From Prosthecochloris sp. (GTDB lineage: Bacteria > Bacteroidota > Chlorobiia > Chlorobiales > Chlorobiaceae), in contig RAZP01000046.1 in NCBI GenBank assembly GCA_004028745.1, positions 1 through 41,085 of the forward strand: DNA of 41,085 nucleotides, given 5' to 3'. Position 1 is the stretch's first letter. Each line of letters begins with the position of its first letter. The notes beneath the pieces were generated by a model. The model searched no databases. It was not told the DNA's origin and saw only the letters and a program-made list of their open reading frames with translations. Shown here in pieces: positions 32,886 through 41,085 of this stretch. The translations under genes and the position numbers were made by a program.

Positions 32886-33014
32886 GGCACCTCTATTAAT
32901 TTATTCCGCGTCGTGATTACTTCGTTGGTCGGTGCTCGAAATCCTCATGTACTCTGTGTACACTGCGGTTTCTGCGCTCCGTCCGCCTTGTACTCAAGGC
33001 GCTCACGACAATTA
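32885..33014. mobile_element. 142-bp MITE-like element, right end missing
   Basis: This copy begins with the same 16-bp end GGGCACCTCTATTAAT (32885-32900). It stays about 90% identical to the copy at 14040 for 130 bases, then breaks off before the right inverted end. A GTGAC-type heptamer tract begins exactly at the break (33015). Confidence 0.75.
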
Positions 33015-33035
33015 TTGTCACTTGTTACTCGTCAC
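33015..33035 (-). repeat. Heptanucleotide tandem repeat, GTGAC type
   Basis: Three heptamers, TTGTCAC TTGTTAC TCGTCAC on the plus strand, lie between the truncated element and the stop codon of the MacB-like permease at 33038. Confidence 0.7.
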
Positions 33036-33037
33036 GG

Positions 33038-34273
33038 CTACTTACCTGTTCTCAGAGCGTCAACCGGATTAAGGTTGGCGGCTCTGTATGCGGGAAACAA
33101 GCCGAAAATCATACCAATCCCGGAGCAGACGGCAATTGATATGATTATCCATGTTATGGGGAGTATCGGCGGCAGGTTAAACGCAAGGGCCACGATATTT
33201 CCTGCCCCTGTTCCAATCACAATGCCTATCATACCACCGGTAAGGGAGAGAAAAAGCGCTTCGAGGAGGAACTGGCGCAGGATGCTTTTTCTGGGGGCGC
33301 CCACTGATTTTCGAACGCCGATCTCTTTTGTGCGCTCGGTTACGCTTACCAGCATAATGTTCATGATACCTACTCCGGCGGTAACGAGAGCCATAAAACT
33401 GATGATGAAAGCGCCGATACTGATGGTGCGCTGGAATTCCCGGAACGACTCTACCAGGGCTTCATTCGTGCGGAGTTCAAAGTTGTTGGGCTCCCTGACA
33501 GCCAGCCCGCGTGCAACCCGCATGGCTCCAATTGCCTGATCGATGGTGGCCAGGTACTCTTTTTGAGAGGCGGCTTCGACGGTGACACTGATACTTTTTT
33601 TTATGTCGATATGGGCCAGATACCGGCTTATCGGGATAACGATGAAGTTATCCTGACTTTGACCGAATGCGGCTCCTTTGTTCATGAACACCCCGATGAT
33701 GCGGTAAAGTTTTCCGTTGACTTTGACCGGTTTATCTATCGGATTTTCACCGCCAGGAAAAAGCGTGTTCATAACATCCCTGCCGATAACCGCGACATTT
33801 CTTGAATAACGTATGTCGTTTTTGACAAGGTTTCTGCCGTTTTCTATGTCAAAACCGTTTGCGGATGCGAAGTTTTCGTCTGCACCGAACAGGGTGATAT
33901 CCGGATTTGTCGACCGGTTTCCATACACTGCCTGGTTGCCGGGCCTGGATACTTTCAGGCCTATGTTACCGGCCTTTGCGCCCATCAGTTTTTTAAACGC
34001 AAGTCCTTCCGCATAGGTAATATCAGGGCGGTTGATAAAGCGGCTTCTTCCGTGCCCGCCGAAAAAAGTAGCGGGATATTTCTGGATTTCAAATGTATTG
34101 GAACCAAGACTTGAAAGGCCGCTTGCAACCGACTGGTCGACTGCCTGCAATGCTGTCATGACGGCGATAATGGAAAAAACACCGATGGCCACCCCCAAGG
34201 TTGTCAGCCAGGAACGGAGCCTGTTTGCCTGTAACGAGTAGGCGGCCTGTATGATGGTTTCTTTCAGTTTCAT
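33038..34273 (-). CDS. MacB-like ABC permease, second of two
   Basis: This 411-residue permease of the MacB/FtsX type has one N-terminal helix (LRSWLTTLGVAIGVFSIIAVM) and a MacB periplasmic core domain of about 230 residues. Three C-terminal helices carry the FtsX signature SVTERTKEIGVRKSVGAPRKSILRQFLLEA. The start codon region MKLKETIIQAAYSLQANRLRS is typical. It has no ATPase domain, unlike E. coli MacB. It is the last gene of the efflux operon, after another permease with which it may form a heterodimer. It is separated from that gene by a heptamer repeat tract. Confidence 0.92.
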   Translation of the reverse strand: MKLKETIIQAAYSLQANRLRSWLTTLGVAIGVFSIIAVMTALQAVDQSVASGLSSLGSNTFEIQKYPATFFGGHGRSRFINRPDITYAEGLAFKKLMGAKAGNIGLKVSRPGNQAVYGNRSTNPDITLFGADENFASANGFDIENGRNLVKNDIRYSRNVAVIGRDVMNTLFPGGENPIDKPVKVNGKLYRIIGVFMNKGAAFGQSQDNFIVIPISRYLAHIDIKKSISVTVEAASQKEYLATIDQAIGAMRVARGLAVREPNNFELRTNEALVESFREFQRTISIGAFIISFMALVTAGVGIMNIMLVSVTERTKEIGVRKSVGAPRKSILRQFLLEALFLSLTGGMIGIVIGTGAGNIVALAFNLPPILPITWIIISIAVCSGIGMIFGLFPAYRAANLNPVDALRTGK

Positions 34274-34282
34274 GAAGTTAAG

Positions 34283-34310
34283 TCAAAGGTAAAAAGTCAA
34301 AAGTCAAAAC
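34283..34310 (-). repeat. Heptanucleotide tandem repeat, TCAAAAG type
   Basis: Four heptamers in register, TCAAAGG TAAAAAG TCAAAAG TCAAAAC, occupy the gap between the two permease genes. This is the same class as the tract at 20903-20937. Confidence 0.7.
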
Positions 34311-34358
34311 AGGGCAGCCCCTGTGCCTGTCCGTCAAATCAACAAATCAACACTCTTT

Positions 34359-35612
34359 TTATTCATACCTCAGTGAGTCGGCAGGATCGAGCCTGGAGGC
34401 GGATATTGCCGGGGCAAGCCCCGAAATGATTCCTGTCAGAACTGAAACAATCAGGCTGATCAAAACAAGCAGAAAAGAAAACTGTATGGGGAAATCCGGC
34501 AGCACTTTTTCTATTCCCGCCGTAATCGAGATTGCGATAATCAGTCCGGTTACCCCGCCCAAAAGGCAGATGCTGACCGATTCGATAAGAAACTGAAGCA
34601 GAATAGTTCTTCTTCTGGCGCCGAGAGCTTTTCTCAAACCGATTTCCTTTGTCCGCTCCTTGACACTCACAAAGGTGATGTTCATAATGCCGATAGCGCC
34701 GACAAAGAGGGACATGCCGGTGATAAAGATGCCTGCAATGGCGATGCCGTTTTTAATGGGATCCAACTGGCTTTTGAATGCCTGTTGTTCATTGATGGAG
34801 AAGTCATCTTTTTTCCCCGGCGGGAGTCTCCTGATCCTTCTCATAATCCCCCTGATTTCCTCATTGGCGTCTGTAACCCTGACATTCTCTTTTATTTTTA
34901 TCCGTATGGTTACATACATGCTGCTGCCGTAAACCTTCCTGAATGCGTTCAGAGGCATGATGATCTGGTTGTCAAAGCTGAAAAGGCCGAGAAATTTCCC
35001 CTGTTTTTTAAAAACTCCGATGATGCGGAATTTTTGGTTTTTAAGCTTGATTTCTTTTCCGAGCGCGGTTTCATTCGGGAAAAGGCCGGTAGCGATATCG
35101 TCACCGATCAAACACACCATCGATCCGCTTTCGGCCTCATGAGGAAGGAAAAACCTGCCTTTCGATAAATCTCCGGATGCAGTTTGTTGATAGTCGGCAT
35201 TTGTTCCCATTGCAAAAGCCTGTTGGAGGTTTCTGTCTTTATAGCTTGCCGAAGCTATGTAAGAAGACATCTGGGGTACGGCGATCTCAAGCGCCGAGTC
35301 AGGGTTATCTGCAATGATGCGGTTGATCTGTCCTGCATATTCCGTTTTGAGGTCAGGCCGGTTTCTGTAGCGCCACCATTGCCCCATGCTGCCCCACGGG
35401 CTTTTCTGAACGTAGACAACATCGTAGCCGATCATGGCGAGACTTTTCTCAAAACCGGCGTCGATACCGCTGATGGCTGTTCCCATCATGGTGATGGAGA
35501 CAATGCCGATGATGACACCGAGCGCGGTGAGAAACGATCGGGTCTTGTTTCCCCTGATCTGGTCGAAAGCCATCAGCAGGCTTTCGTATGTTTCTTGACG
35601 AAACTGTTTCAT
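34359..35612 (-). CDS. MacB-like ABC permease, first of two
   Basis: This 417-residue MacB/FtsX-type permease has an N-terminal helix (TRSFLTALGVIIGIVSITMMG), a large periplasmic domain, and a C-terminal FtsX domain. That domain has SVKERTKEIGLRKALGARRRTILLQFLIESV and ends SASRLDPADSLRYE. It resembles the neighbouring permease in plan but differs in most periplasmic residues, so it is a diverged paralogue and not a recent copy. It lies 19 bases after the ATPase gene. Confidence 0.92.
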   Translation of the reverse strand: MKQFRQETYESLLMAFDQIRGNKTRSFLTALGVIIGIVSITMMGTAISGIDAGFEKSLAMIGYDVVYVQKSPWGSMGQWWRYRNRPDLKTEYAGQINRIIADNPDSALEIAVPQMSSYIASASYKDRNLQQAFAMGTNADYQQTASGDLSKGRFFLPHEAESGSMVCLIGDDIATGLFPNETALGKEIKLKNQKFRIIGVFKKQGKFLGLFSFDNQIIMPLNAFRKVYGSSMYVTIRIKIKENVRVTDANEEIRGIMRRIRRLPPGKKDDFSINEQQAFKSQLDPIKNGIAIAGIFITGMSLFVGAIGIMNITFVSVKERTKEIGLRKALGARRRTILLQFLIESVSICLLGGVTGLIIAISITAGIEKVLPDFPIQFSFLLVLISLIVSVLTGIISGLAPAISASRLDPADSLRYE

Positions 35613-35631
35613 GCAAATGGAGCTGCGTTCC

Positions 35632-36318
35632 TTAGTGGTTGGTATCGCTTTCTATTTTTCCGTCGCGTAAACGGATGTGCCGGCGGGTATAAAGTGCGAT
35701 ATCCTCTTCATGCGTGATAAGAATGATGGTGTTGCCAGCCTCGGACAGATCGCTGAAAATAGTCATGATATCCCTGCTGGTTGAGGTATCGAGATTTCCC
35801 GTAGGTTCGTCAGCCAGAATCAAAGAAGGTTCGTTGATCAATGCTCTTGCAATGGCTACTCTCTGGATCTGACCACCGGATAGTTCGGATGGCTTATGGT
35901 TTACTCTGTCTCCGAGGCCGACCCGTTCCAGCGCATTCAAAGCTCTTGCGGAGCGTTCTTCAGCGTCTACCCCAGCATAAATAAGAGGAAGCTCGACATT
36001 CCTCAGGCAGTTAAGGCGGGGGAGCAGGTTGAAGGTCTGAAAAACAAACCCGATTTCCCTGTTGCGTATTCTGGCAAGCTCATCGTCGTCCATTTCCGAG
36101 ACATTCTGTCCGTTGAGCTCATAGGTGCCCGATGAAGGGGTATCCAGGCATCCGATAATATTCATCAGGGTCGATTTCCCGCTGCCGGAGGGTCCCATTA
36201 TAGCTACGTATTCGTTACGATTGAACGCAAGATCGATATTGTCAAGAGCCTTGACAATCTGGTCACCCATTTCGTAAAACCTGCAGAGCGACTGCATTCT
36301 GATAAGGATGTCATCCAT
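35632..36318 (-). CDS. MacB/LolD-type ABC transporter ATPase
   Basis: This 228-residue ATPase powers the two permeases. It has Walker A GPSGSGKSTLMNIIGCLD near residue 42, the Q-loop VFQTFNLLPRLNCLRNVELP, the signature LSGGQIQRVAIARAL, and Walker B LILADEPTGNLD. The H-loop is ILITHEED. The family (MacB, LolD, FtsE) works with mechanotransmission-type permeases. It lies 6 bases after the membrane-fusion gene. Confidence 0.95.
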   Translation of the reverse strand: MDDILIRMQSLCRFYEMGDQIVKALDNIDLAFNRNEYVAIMGPSGSGKSTLMNIIGCLDTPSSGTYELNGQNVSEMDDDELARIRNREIGFVFQTFNLLPRLNCLRNVELPLIYAGVDAEERSARALNALERVGLGDRVNHKPSELSGGQIQRVAIARALINEPSLILADEPTGNLDTSTSRDIMTIFSDLSEAGNTIILITHEEDIALYTRRHIRLRDGKIESDTNH

Positions 36319-36324
36319 ACCCGG

Positions 36325-37599
36325 TTACTCTGTTTTCAGCTTTACCCTGCTGCCATCTTTCAGCAGTCTTGTGATTGCCGTATAGCTTCCGGAAACAACC
36401 TCTTCTCCTTCTTTGACTCCTTTCAAAATGACGATATGGGTGTTATCAGTTGTTCCGGTTTCAACAGGCCGGAACAGGGAAGTATTGTTTTCGACAACAA
36501 AAACACCCTGACGACTACCTTTGTCCGGCCAAGGCGTGCTGTTTTCATTCTGATCTTCCTGCTCACGCGGCTCTTCTTCTGCGGAACGTCGAAAATCACC
36601 CGCCGAATCCGGTCCTCTGAGGGTAACACTTTGAATGGGGACGACAAGCGCGTTTTGTACACGTTCCGTCTCTATGTCTGCCGTCGCACTCATGCCGGGC
36701 TTGAGCAGGCGGCCATGGTCGAGTATGCGGATTTTAACCGAAAAGTTGGTTACTTCTTCCTGGGTGCCTTCGGACTGGGTTATGGCCGAATTGGAAATTT
36801 CATTGACCACGCCATTAAATTTCCTGTCACCGAATGCATCGACGCTGACAATGACCCTGTCGCCTTTTTTGACGTTGACGATATCGTTTTCATTCACTTC
36901 AACTTCCACCTGCATACGGTCGAGATTCGCTATCCGCAGCACATCCGTTCCCTGGAACTGACCTGTTCCGACAACTCTTTCACCCAATTTGCTCTCGAGC
37001 GCGATAACGGTACCGTTCATAGGGCTCGTAACCGTTGTTTTGTCAAGCTGTTCAAGTGACTGATCGAGAAGACTTTCGTTTTGCTTGATCGTGAAACGAG
37101 CGGCTTCATAAGCAGCCCTGGCGGCTTCAGCATTGGTTTTTGCGGTCAGGTAGTCGGAGTCTGATATCAGCTTGTCACTGTGGAGGACTGACGCCTTGCG
37201 GAAATCATCCTCGGCCTTGAGTTTTCTTGCTCTTGCTTCAAGACTTTGGGATTTTGCAAGGTTGAGACGAGCCCTGTTCTGCTCCACCTGTTTTATATAA
37301 ACGTCAGGCTGGATCTTGAAAAGTAACGTGCCCGCATCAACAGTCTCGCCCTCTTTCACATGGAGTTCTATGATTTCACCGGATACGTCAGGAGAAATGG
37401 TGACTTCGAGCTCGGGTTCGATTTTGCCGGTTGCAATTACATAGTGAATAACCTCTTTTCTAAAAACCTGCTCCGTGGATACGGCAATTTTTTCAGACTG
37501 TAAAGATGTCCAGAAAACCGCAGCTGCCCCTGCGGCAAGAATACCCGAGATGATAAAAATGATGGTTCTGCGTTGTTGCTTTTTTTTGTTTTTTTGCAT
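36325..37599 (-). CDS. MacA-like periplasmic adaptor (HlyD/RND membrane-fusion family)
   Basis: This 424-residue adaptor links the inner-membrane permease to the outer-membrane channel. A basic N-terminus and one helix (TIIFIISGILAAGAAAVFW) anchor it. The lipoyl half-motifs are GKIEPELEVTISPDVSGEIIEL and SPMNGTVIALES. Between them is a long alpha-helical hairpin (about residues 95-185). A beta-barrel and a membrane-proximal domain follow, with MQVEVEVNENDIVNVKKGDRV and LLKPGMSATADIE. A polar insert near residues 340-365, rich in Glu, Arg and Asn, is unusual in MacA. It follows the TolC-like gene by 15 bases. Confidence 0.93.
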   Translation of the reverse strand: MQKNKKKQQRRTIIFIISGILAAGAAAVFWTSLQSEKIAVSTEQVFRKEVIHYVIATGKIEPELEVTISPDVSGEIIELHVKEGETVDAGTLLFKIQPDVYIKQVEQNRARLNLAKSQSLEARARKLKAEDDFRKASVLHSDKLISDSDYLTAKTNAEAARAAYEAARFTIKQNESLLDQSLEQLDKTTVTSPMNGTVIALESKLGERVVGTGQFQGTDVLRIANLDRMQVEVEVNENDIVNVKKGDRVIVSVDAFGDRKFNGVVNEISNSAITQSEGTQEEVTNFSVKIRILDHGRLLKPGMSATADIETERVQNALVVPIQSVTLRGPDSAGDFRRSAEEEPREQEDQNENSTPWPDKGSRQGVFVVENNTSLFRPVETGTTDNTHIVILKGVKEGEEVVSGSYTAITRLLKDGSRVKLKTE

Positions 37600-37614
37600 C
37601 GTAAAATTCAGGAA

Positions 37615-39015
37615 TCAGTCAATTGAGACACCGCCCGTTGCAAAGTCAACAATATTTTTCTGCAGGGCGAGATTATATGTTGCTTGTGAGTATTCGGCGC
37701 GTGCACCGACAAGAGCAGCTCTTGCTGCATTGGCTTCCACAAAGCTGGCGGCACCGAGGTCATATTTTTTCTTGACAGTCTCATAAGCTTTCTCTGCTGC
37801 CTTGAGGCCCTGCTTCGCGGTTTCAATCTGCGTAAACGCTGCACCGTAATTGTCGACTGCAAGCTGAATATCGATTGCTATATCGTGTTCGAGGTCAGCG
37901 GCATCCAGTCCTTGGTTCAGGTAGTTGATTTTTGCTTGTTCAACGTTATATCGGGTAAGAAAACCGTCAAAAATGGACCAGCTCAGACTGAGGCTCAGCG
38001 AGTAGCTGATGAGGTCGGAGATTTGGTCGGAAAGCGGGGGATAGGCGTAGCTGGATGGTGGAACATCAGCTGCTGTTGTTGTATAATAGGGGTAGCCTCC
38101 GGTATTGAGGTTGAATGTAAGATCAAGCTTCGGGTACCATTGAGCGGCTGCGCGTGTAACATCCCATTTTGCAGCATTGGCAGAGAGCATCGAGCTCTGA
38201 AGGTCTTTTCTGTTTGCAAGACCTTGAGAGACAAGACTATCACGGTCGAGATCCGGGGGGAGATTCAGCAGCGAGTCCACCAGTATATCAGCGGCAGTAA
38301 TTTCATCTGCAGGATTGAGCCGCAGTCTCCGGAGCAGTTCGAGCCTGCTTTGCCGCAGGTCGTTTTCCGTTTTGATAACCGTTAATTCACTGTTTGCTGT
38401 TTCCGCCTGCTGCTGGTAGAAATCGGTGACAGGTTTTATTCCGATCTCGTATTGGCGCTTGGTGAGCTGGAGCTGGTCGCGGGACGACGAGAAATTTTCC
38501 CTGGCTATTTTAAGAAGCTCCCTGTTGAGAAGTACCTGGTAATATGCCTGGGTCACATCGTAAATGATAATCTGTCGGGCTCTGGAAAGGGAGAGCCCCG
38601 CGGCATCATGCCGCCTGATTGCTGCCTGCAGGGAAGCATAGTCCTGAAGTCCGTTGAACAGGTTGAGAGATGTCGTCAGAGCAAGGTCGACACGCTCGGT
38701 TTTTGTTTTCGCAATCAATCGGGTAGAGGGGTCGGAATAGGTTCTGGCAAGTGAAACGGGTGTATAGCCGGCTGAAACAGATAGCTTTGGCAAAAACTGC
38801 CCGTAACTTTTCAAAAGGTCACTACCCTGAAGTCTGACGGTATGTTCTGCTTTTTTTACCGTGGAGGAGTTGACGAGGGCAATTTCCACGCATTCTTGCA
38901 ATGTGAGTTGTTTCTTTTCCCGAGCGGCTCCGGAAACGGTAGACGGCAACAACATGAGCAGGCTGAATGCAGCGAAAGAGAAGACGTATAACGTACGGGT
39001 CAATAGTATTGTCAC
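37615..39015 (-). CDS. TolC-like outer-membrane efflux protein
   Basis: This 466-residue outer-membrane factor has a signal peptide (residues 1-29, ending TVSGAAREKK). It has two outer-membrane efflux repeats with helical segments, including LTLQECVEIALVNSSTVKKAEH. The second repeat is introduced by SLVSQGLANRKDLQSSMLSANAAKWDVTRAAAQWYPKLDL. It is the first gene of a five-gene export operon (outer channel, adaptor, ATPase, two permeases). Together they form a complete MacAB-TolC-type pump able to move a lipid, peptide or macrolide-like substrate; the actual cargo is unknown. Confidence 0.93.
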   Translation of the reverse strand: MTILLTRTLYVFSFAAFSLLMLLPSTVSGAAREKKQLTLQECVEIALVNSSTVKKAEHTVRLQGSDLLKSYGQFLPKLSVSAGYTPVSLARTYSDPSTRLIAKTKTERVDLALTTSLNLFNGLQDYASLQAAIRRHDAAGLSLSRARQIIIYDVTQAYYQVLLNRELLKIARENFSSSRDQLQLTKRQYEIGIKPVTDFYQQQAETANSELTVIKTENDLRQSRLELLRRLRLNPADEITAADILVDSLLNLPPDLDRDSLVSQGLANRKDLQSSMLSANAAKWDVTRAAAQWYPKLDLTFNLNTGGYPYYTTTAADVPPSSYAYPPLSDQISDLISYSLSLSLSWSIFDGFLTRYNVEQAKINYLNQGLDAADLEHDIAIDIQLAVDNYGAAFTQIETAKQGLKAAEKAYETVKKKYDLGAASFVEANAARAALVGARAEYSQATYNLALQKNIVDFATGGVSID

Positions 39016-39040
39016 TGTATTTCAACGTATTTAGGATGTC

Positions 39041-39131
39041 TCGAAAAACCTGCTATGTATTCTTCCGACAAGTCGGGACTCCGTTTGACTTGCCCTCGAA
39101 ATGCTCGCAAGGGTTTTTCGAAGAACCCTTT
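39041..39131. repeat. Nested palindromic intergenic element
   Basis: TCGAAAAACC (39041-39050) has its exact complement at 39112-39121. Inside lies a second stem, CAAGTC/GACTTG. The right arm also belongs to another palindrome, AAGGGTT...AACCCTT (39109-39131). The structure fills most of the 218-base gap between the TolC-like gene and the TPR-like gene. It lacks a T-tract and looks more like a structured dispersed repeat than a terminator. Confidence 0.5.
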
Positions 39132-39233
39132 AATCAAGATCGCAGGAAGTAATATAAGGCTATTATACGGATCACATCGTTTTATCCAGTCAGGAAAGTT
39201 GCATGCAAAAGCCATAAAACTCGTGTGGGGGTT

Positions 39234-39788
39234 TCAAAGTTTATCCAGAAGTGAAGAAATTTCCTGCTTATAAATTCCGGCTTTGGAGGGATTGAGCTGG
39301 ATAAGATCTGTATAGATTTTTATAGCTTTTTTATAAGCACCCTGCTCGGTAAACAGTGCGGCAAGGCTTTCGGTAGGAACCGGAATGCTGTCGTCGTCCG
39401 AAAAAGGCTTTTTCTGCTCGTTCAGCGGAGTTGGATCGCTGATTTCACATGCTTTAGGTGCCTCAAAGCCTGCCAGAGCAGCTGAAAGCTCTTCAAGTTC
39501 TGACACGACCTCGTCAACAGGAGCTTGGAGCAGGAGGAAATGGACTTCGATCAGCTCTTTCCAGGCAACTTCATTGTGGGGCACTATCCTGCAGCATGTT
39601 TTCAGAGAATCAAGCGCTTCCTGGAACCGTTGTACCCCTTTCAAAGCACGGGCATGAAGGAGGTGAAATGTATAGGAGCTCTGAAAGTTTTCGCTTTCTG
39701 CTTCAAGTTTTTTCATACCTGTAAGGTACTCGCCTCTGGAAAGATCAAGCGAAACATCTGCAAAAAAAAGGTGTGGATCGGTTATCAT
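39234..39788 (-). CDS. Small tetratricopeptide-repeat-like protein
   Basis: This protein of about 184 residues starts at ATG 39788 (MITDPHLFFADVSLDLSRG); a TTG at 39812 would add eight. It shows helical repeats with TPR spacing: FHLLHARALKGVQRFQEALDSLKTCCRIVP near residue 45, and ALFTEQGAYKKAIKIYTDLIQLNPSKAG near the C-terminus. An acidic, Pro-rich linker separates them. No signal peptide or enzyme motif is seen. TPR proteins are scaffolds, and the partner is unknown. It lies between ddl and the efflux operon on the same strand. Confidence 0.75.
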   Translation of the reverse strand: MITDPHLFFADVSLDLSRGEYLTGMKKLEAESENFQSSYTFHLLHARALKGVQRFQEALDSLKTCCRIVPHNEVAWKELIEVHFLLLQAPVDEVVSELEELSAALAGFEAPKACEISDPTPLNEQKKPFSDDDSIPVPTESLAALFTEQGAYKKAIKIYTDLIQLNPSKAGIYKQEISSLLDKL

Positions 39789-39930
39789 CGTAATGCTATT
39801 GTCGAAAAGCAAAGTAAAAGGGGATTACCTGATTGCCACAGGTTCATGTTTACATGAGCTGAGCGACTGTCCCGGCATTCCTGTTTCATCGGTATAATGT
39901 GAAACGGTCAAGCGGAGGATTTAGTTTAAG

Positions 39931-41013
39931 CTATGCCAAAGATTTTTCCAAGGCAAGCTGCAGTAATGTATCGACAAGTTCCGTAAGGCCAATGCCGGTA
40001 CGTTCCATAAGCATAGGATACATACTGATGCTGGTAAAACCGGGTATCGTGTTGATTTCGTTCAGGATAATCTTGCCGGTGCTGTTTTCCACAAAGAAAT
40101 CAATCCTGGACATGCCGCTGCAGCCCAAAGCCCGATATGCATTTATTGCTTCATGTTTGAGCGCTTCCTGAACTGTTTCATCAATACGCGCAGGTATATA
40201 AAGCTTGGCGGTATTGCTGATGTATTTGTCTGTATAATCATAGAAATCCCTGCCCGGCTCGATTTCGCCCGGCACTGAAGCAACAGGATCTTTGTTGCCA
40301 AGTACTGCAACCTCAACTTCACGTCCCTCGATCGCCTTTTCAGCAAGGACTTTCACATCAAGCTCGCAGGCTTCATTCAACGCTCCGGGAAGCTCGTCAA
40401 AAGTATGGACTTTTGTTATTCCCACAGATGACCCGAGATTGGCGGGTTTGACAAAAAAGGGAGGGGTAAACCGTTCGCTGATTCTATCGATGGCTGGTGA
40501 GGGATTTTTCAGATAATCCACGCTCAGCACAGTCATGTATTCCGCTACAGCGATTCCCGCCTGCATGGCGCAGATTTTGGTTACGTCCTTATCCATGGTC
40601 ATTGCCGAGGCTTGGACGTTGCTGCCGGTGTAAGGAATGCCGAACATTTCAAGCAGGCCCTGGACTTTTCCATCCTCACCGAAAGTGCCGTGGAGTATGG
40701 GGAAAGCAACATCTATAGCTTCTTTCTGGAAATTAAAGCTGAAGATATCTTCGTCCCGATTTTCCGTCATGGCATGCAGCTGATGCACTGTTTTCTCAAG
40801 GGACTGTTTTTTCAGAAGCCCGGCCATATCGAGGTCAAGAACTGCGCGGGCGGTTCTGCCTCTGAACCACTTGCCATCGCGTGAGATGTAGAGAGGGTAG
40901 AGGGTATACTTGTTACCGTCAATATGCCCGGCAATGGCTTTCGCCGAAATAATCGAGATTTCATGTTCTGAAGACTTACCTCCGAAAAGAAGTGCTACAA
41001 CGGTGTTAGGCAT
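39931..41013 (-). CDS. ddl: D-alanine--D-alanine ligase
   Basis: The enzyme joins two D-alanines for peptidoglycan precursors, using ATP. The 360-residue protein has the ATP-grasp fold of the DdlA/B type. VALLFGGKSSEHEISIISA is at the N-terminus, then PILHGTFGEDGKVQGLLEMFGIPYTGSNV, FFVKPANLGSSVGI, and MSRIDFFVE. NEINTIPGFTSISMYP forms the metal and substrate site. The Tyr-type loop (FYDYTDKYI) near residue 240 favours the D-Ala-D-Ala product over D-Ala-D-lactate. It follows the CoA-binding-like gene by 4 bases. Confidence 0.96.
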   Translation of the reverse strand: MPNTVVALLFGGKSSEHEISIISAKAIAGHIDGNKYTLYPLYISRDGKWFRGRTARAVLDLDMAGLLKKQSLEKTVHQLHAMTENRDEDIFSFNFQKEAIDVAFPILHGTFGEDGKVQGLLEMFGIPYTGSNVQASAMTMDKDVTKICAMQAGIAVAEYMTVLSVDYLKNPSPAIDRISERFTPPFFVKPANLGSSVGITKVHTFDELPGALNEACELDVKVLAEKAIEGREVEVAVLGNKDPVASVPGEIEPGRDFYDYTDKYISNTAKLYIPARIDETVQEALKHEAINAYRALGCSGMSRIDFFVENSTGKIILNEINTIPGFTSISMYPMLMERTGIGLTELVDTLLQLALEKSLA

Positions 41014-41017
41014 GTGG

Positions 41018-41085
41018 TTAGGTTTGGGTTGTATTGTGTTCGACTGCTATGCAATGGTTCTGCACAACTTCAAGACCGGCTTCGC
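41018..41085 (-). CDS. C-terminal end of a probable CoA-binding domain protein (partial)
   Basis: On the minus strand a frame enters from the window edge and stops at TAA 41018-41020. It ends EAGLEVVQNHCIAVEHNTTQT. The pattern GLxVVxxxCIxVEH matches the C-terminus of YccU-type CoA-binding (Rossmann) proteins, though only about 21 residues are visible. The stop is 4 bases before the ddl start, so the two genes are probably cotranscribed. Confidence 0.5.
   Translation of the reverse strand, partial: EAGLEVVQNHCIAVEHNTTQT

Noticed and set aside
1..41085. CRISPR arrays, rRNA genes, prophage genes and DnaA-box clusters.
   Set aside because: None was found on reading; the only regular repeats are the heptamer tracts, the 11-bp TTAAG array and the two element copies.

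Overview
The window looks like a chromosomal segment of a green sulfur bacterium (Chlorobiaceae; genus not determined). The evidence is family-level: a crtB-type phytoene synthase beside lysS, a Chlorobi/Bacteroidetes-style YbeY motif, a long CTC-type L25, many multiheme and b-type cytochromes, few strong Shine-Dalgarno sequences, and short heptanucleotide repeat tracts between genes. No rRNA operon, prophage, CRISPR array or replication origin is visible.

Layout. 1-1800: the tail of an unrecognised gene, a NusG/RfaH-like regulator and a nucleotide-sugar epimerase, ending in a bidirectional terminator. 1888-11700: mostly housekeeping genes: an AlbA_2 protein, lysS, phytoene synthase, hflX-ybeY-DUF456, the RNase P RNA, a zinc-ribbon coiled-coil protein, tRNA-Leu(CAG), rpmG, lysA and metF. 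11784-16200: comEC followed by an accessory patch holding a 142-bp element with perfect inverted ends, a toxin-antitoxin-like pair whose first gene is frameshifted, a cupin remnant, an Fpg-like protein lacking the catalytic proline, and an intact cupin. 16200-20900: a small hypothetical gene, an orphan peptide-type ABC permease with a long extension, rplY-prs, and lpxD.

21055-29024 is the most distinctive part. It holds an unusual GH15-DUF547 fusion and a divergent operon of an OB-fold protein, a DUF4405 protein, a response regulator, a histidine kinase, a b-type cytochrome, a decaheme cytochrome c, and then a monoheme lipoprotein cytochrome c. Upstream of the operon are four TTAAG-type boxes spaced exactly 11 bp apart, a likely response-regulator site. 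I infer a sensor-controlled electron-transfer module at the cell envelope.

29139-30885 is an intact IS1182-like element. 30918-33015 holds an OmpA-like lipoprotein, an unknown protein and a truncated second copy of the 142-bp element. 33038-39015 is a complete MacAB/TolC-like export operon with two different permeases and a separate ATPase. The window ends with a TPR-like protein, ddl, and the last codons of a probable CoA-binding protein.
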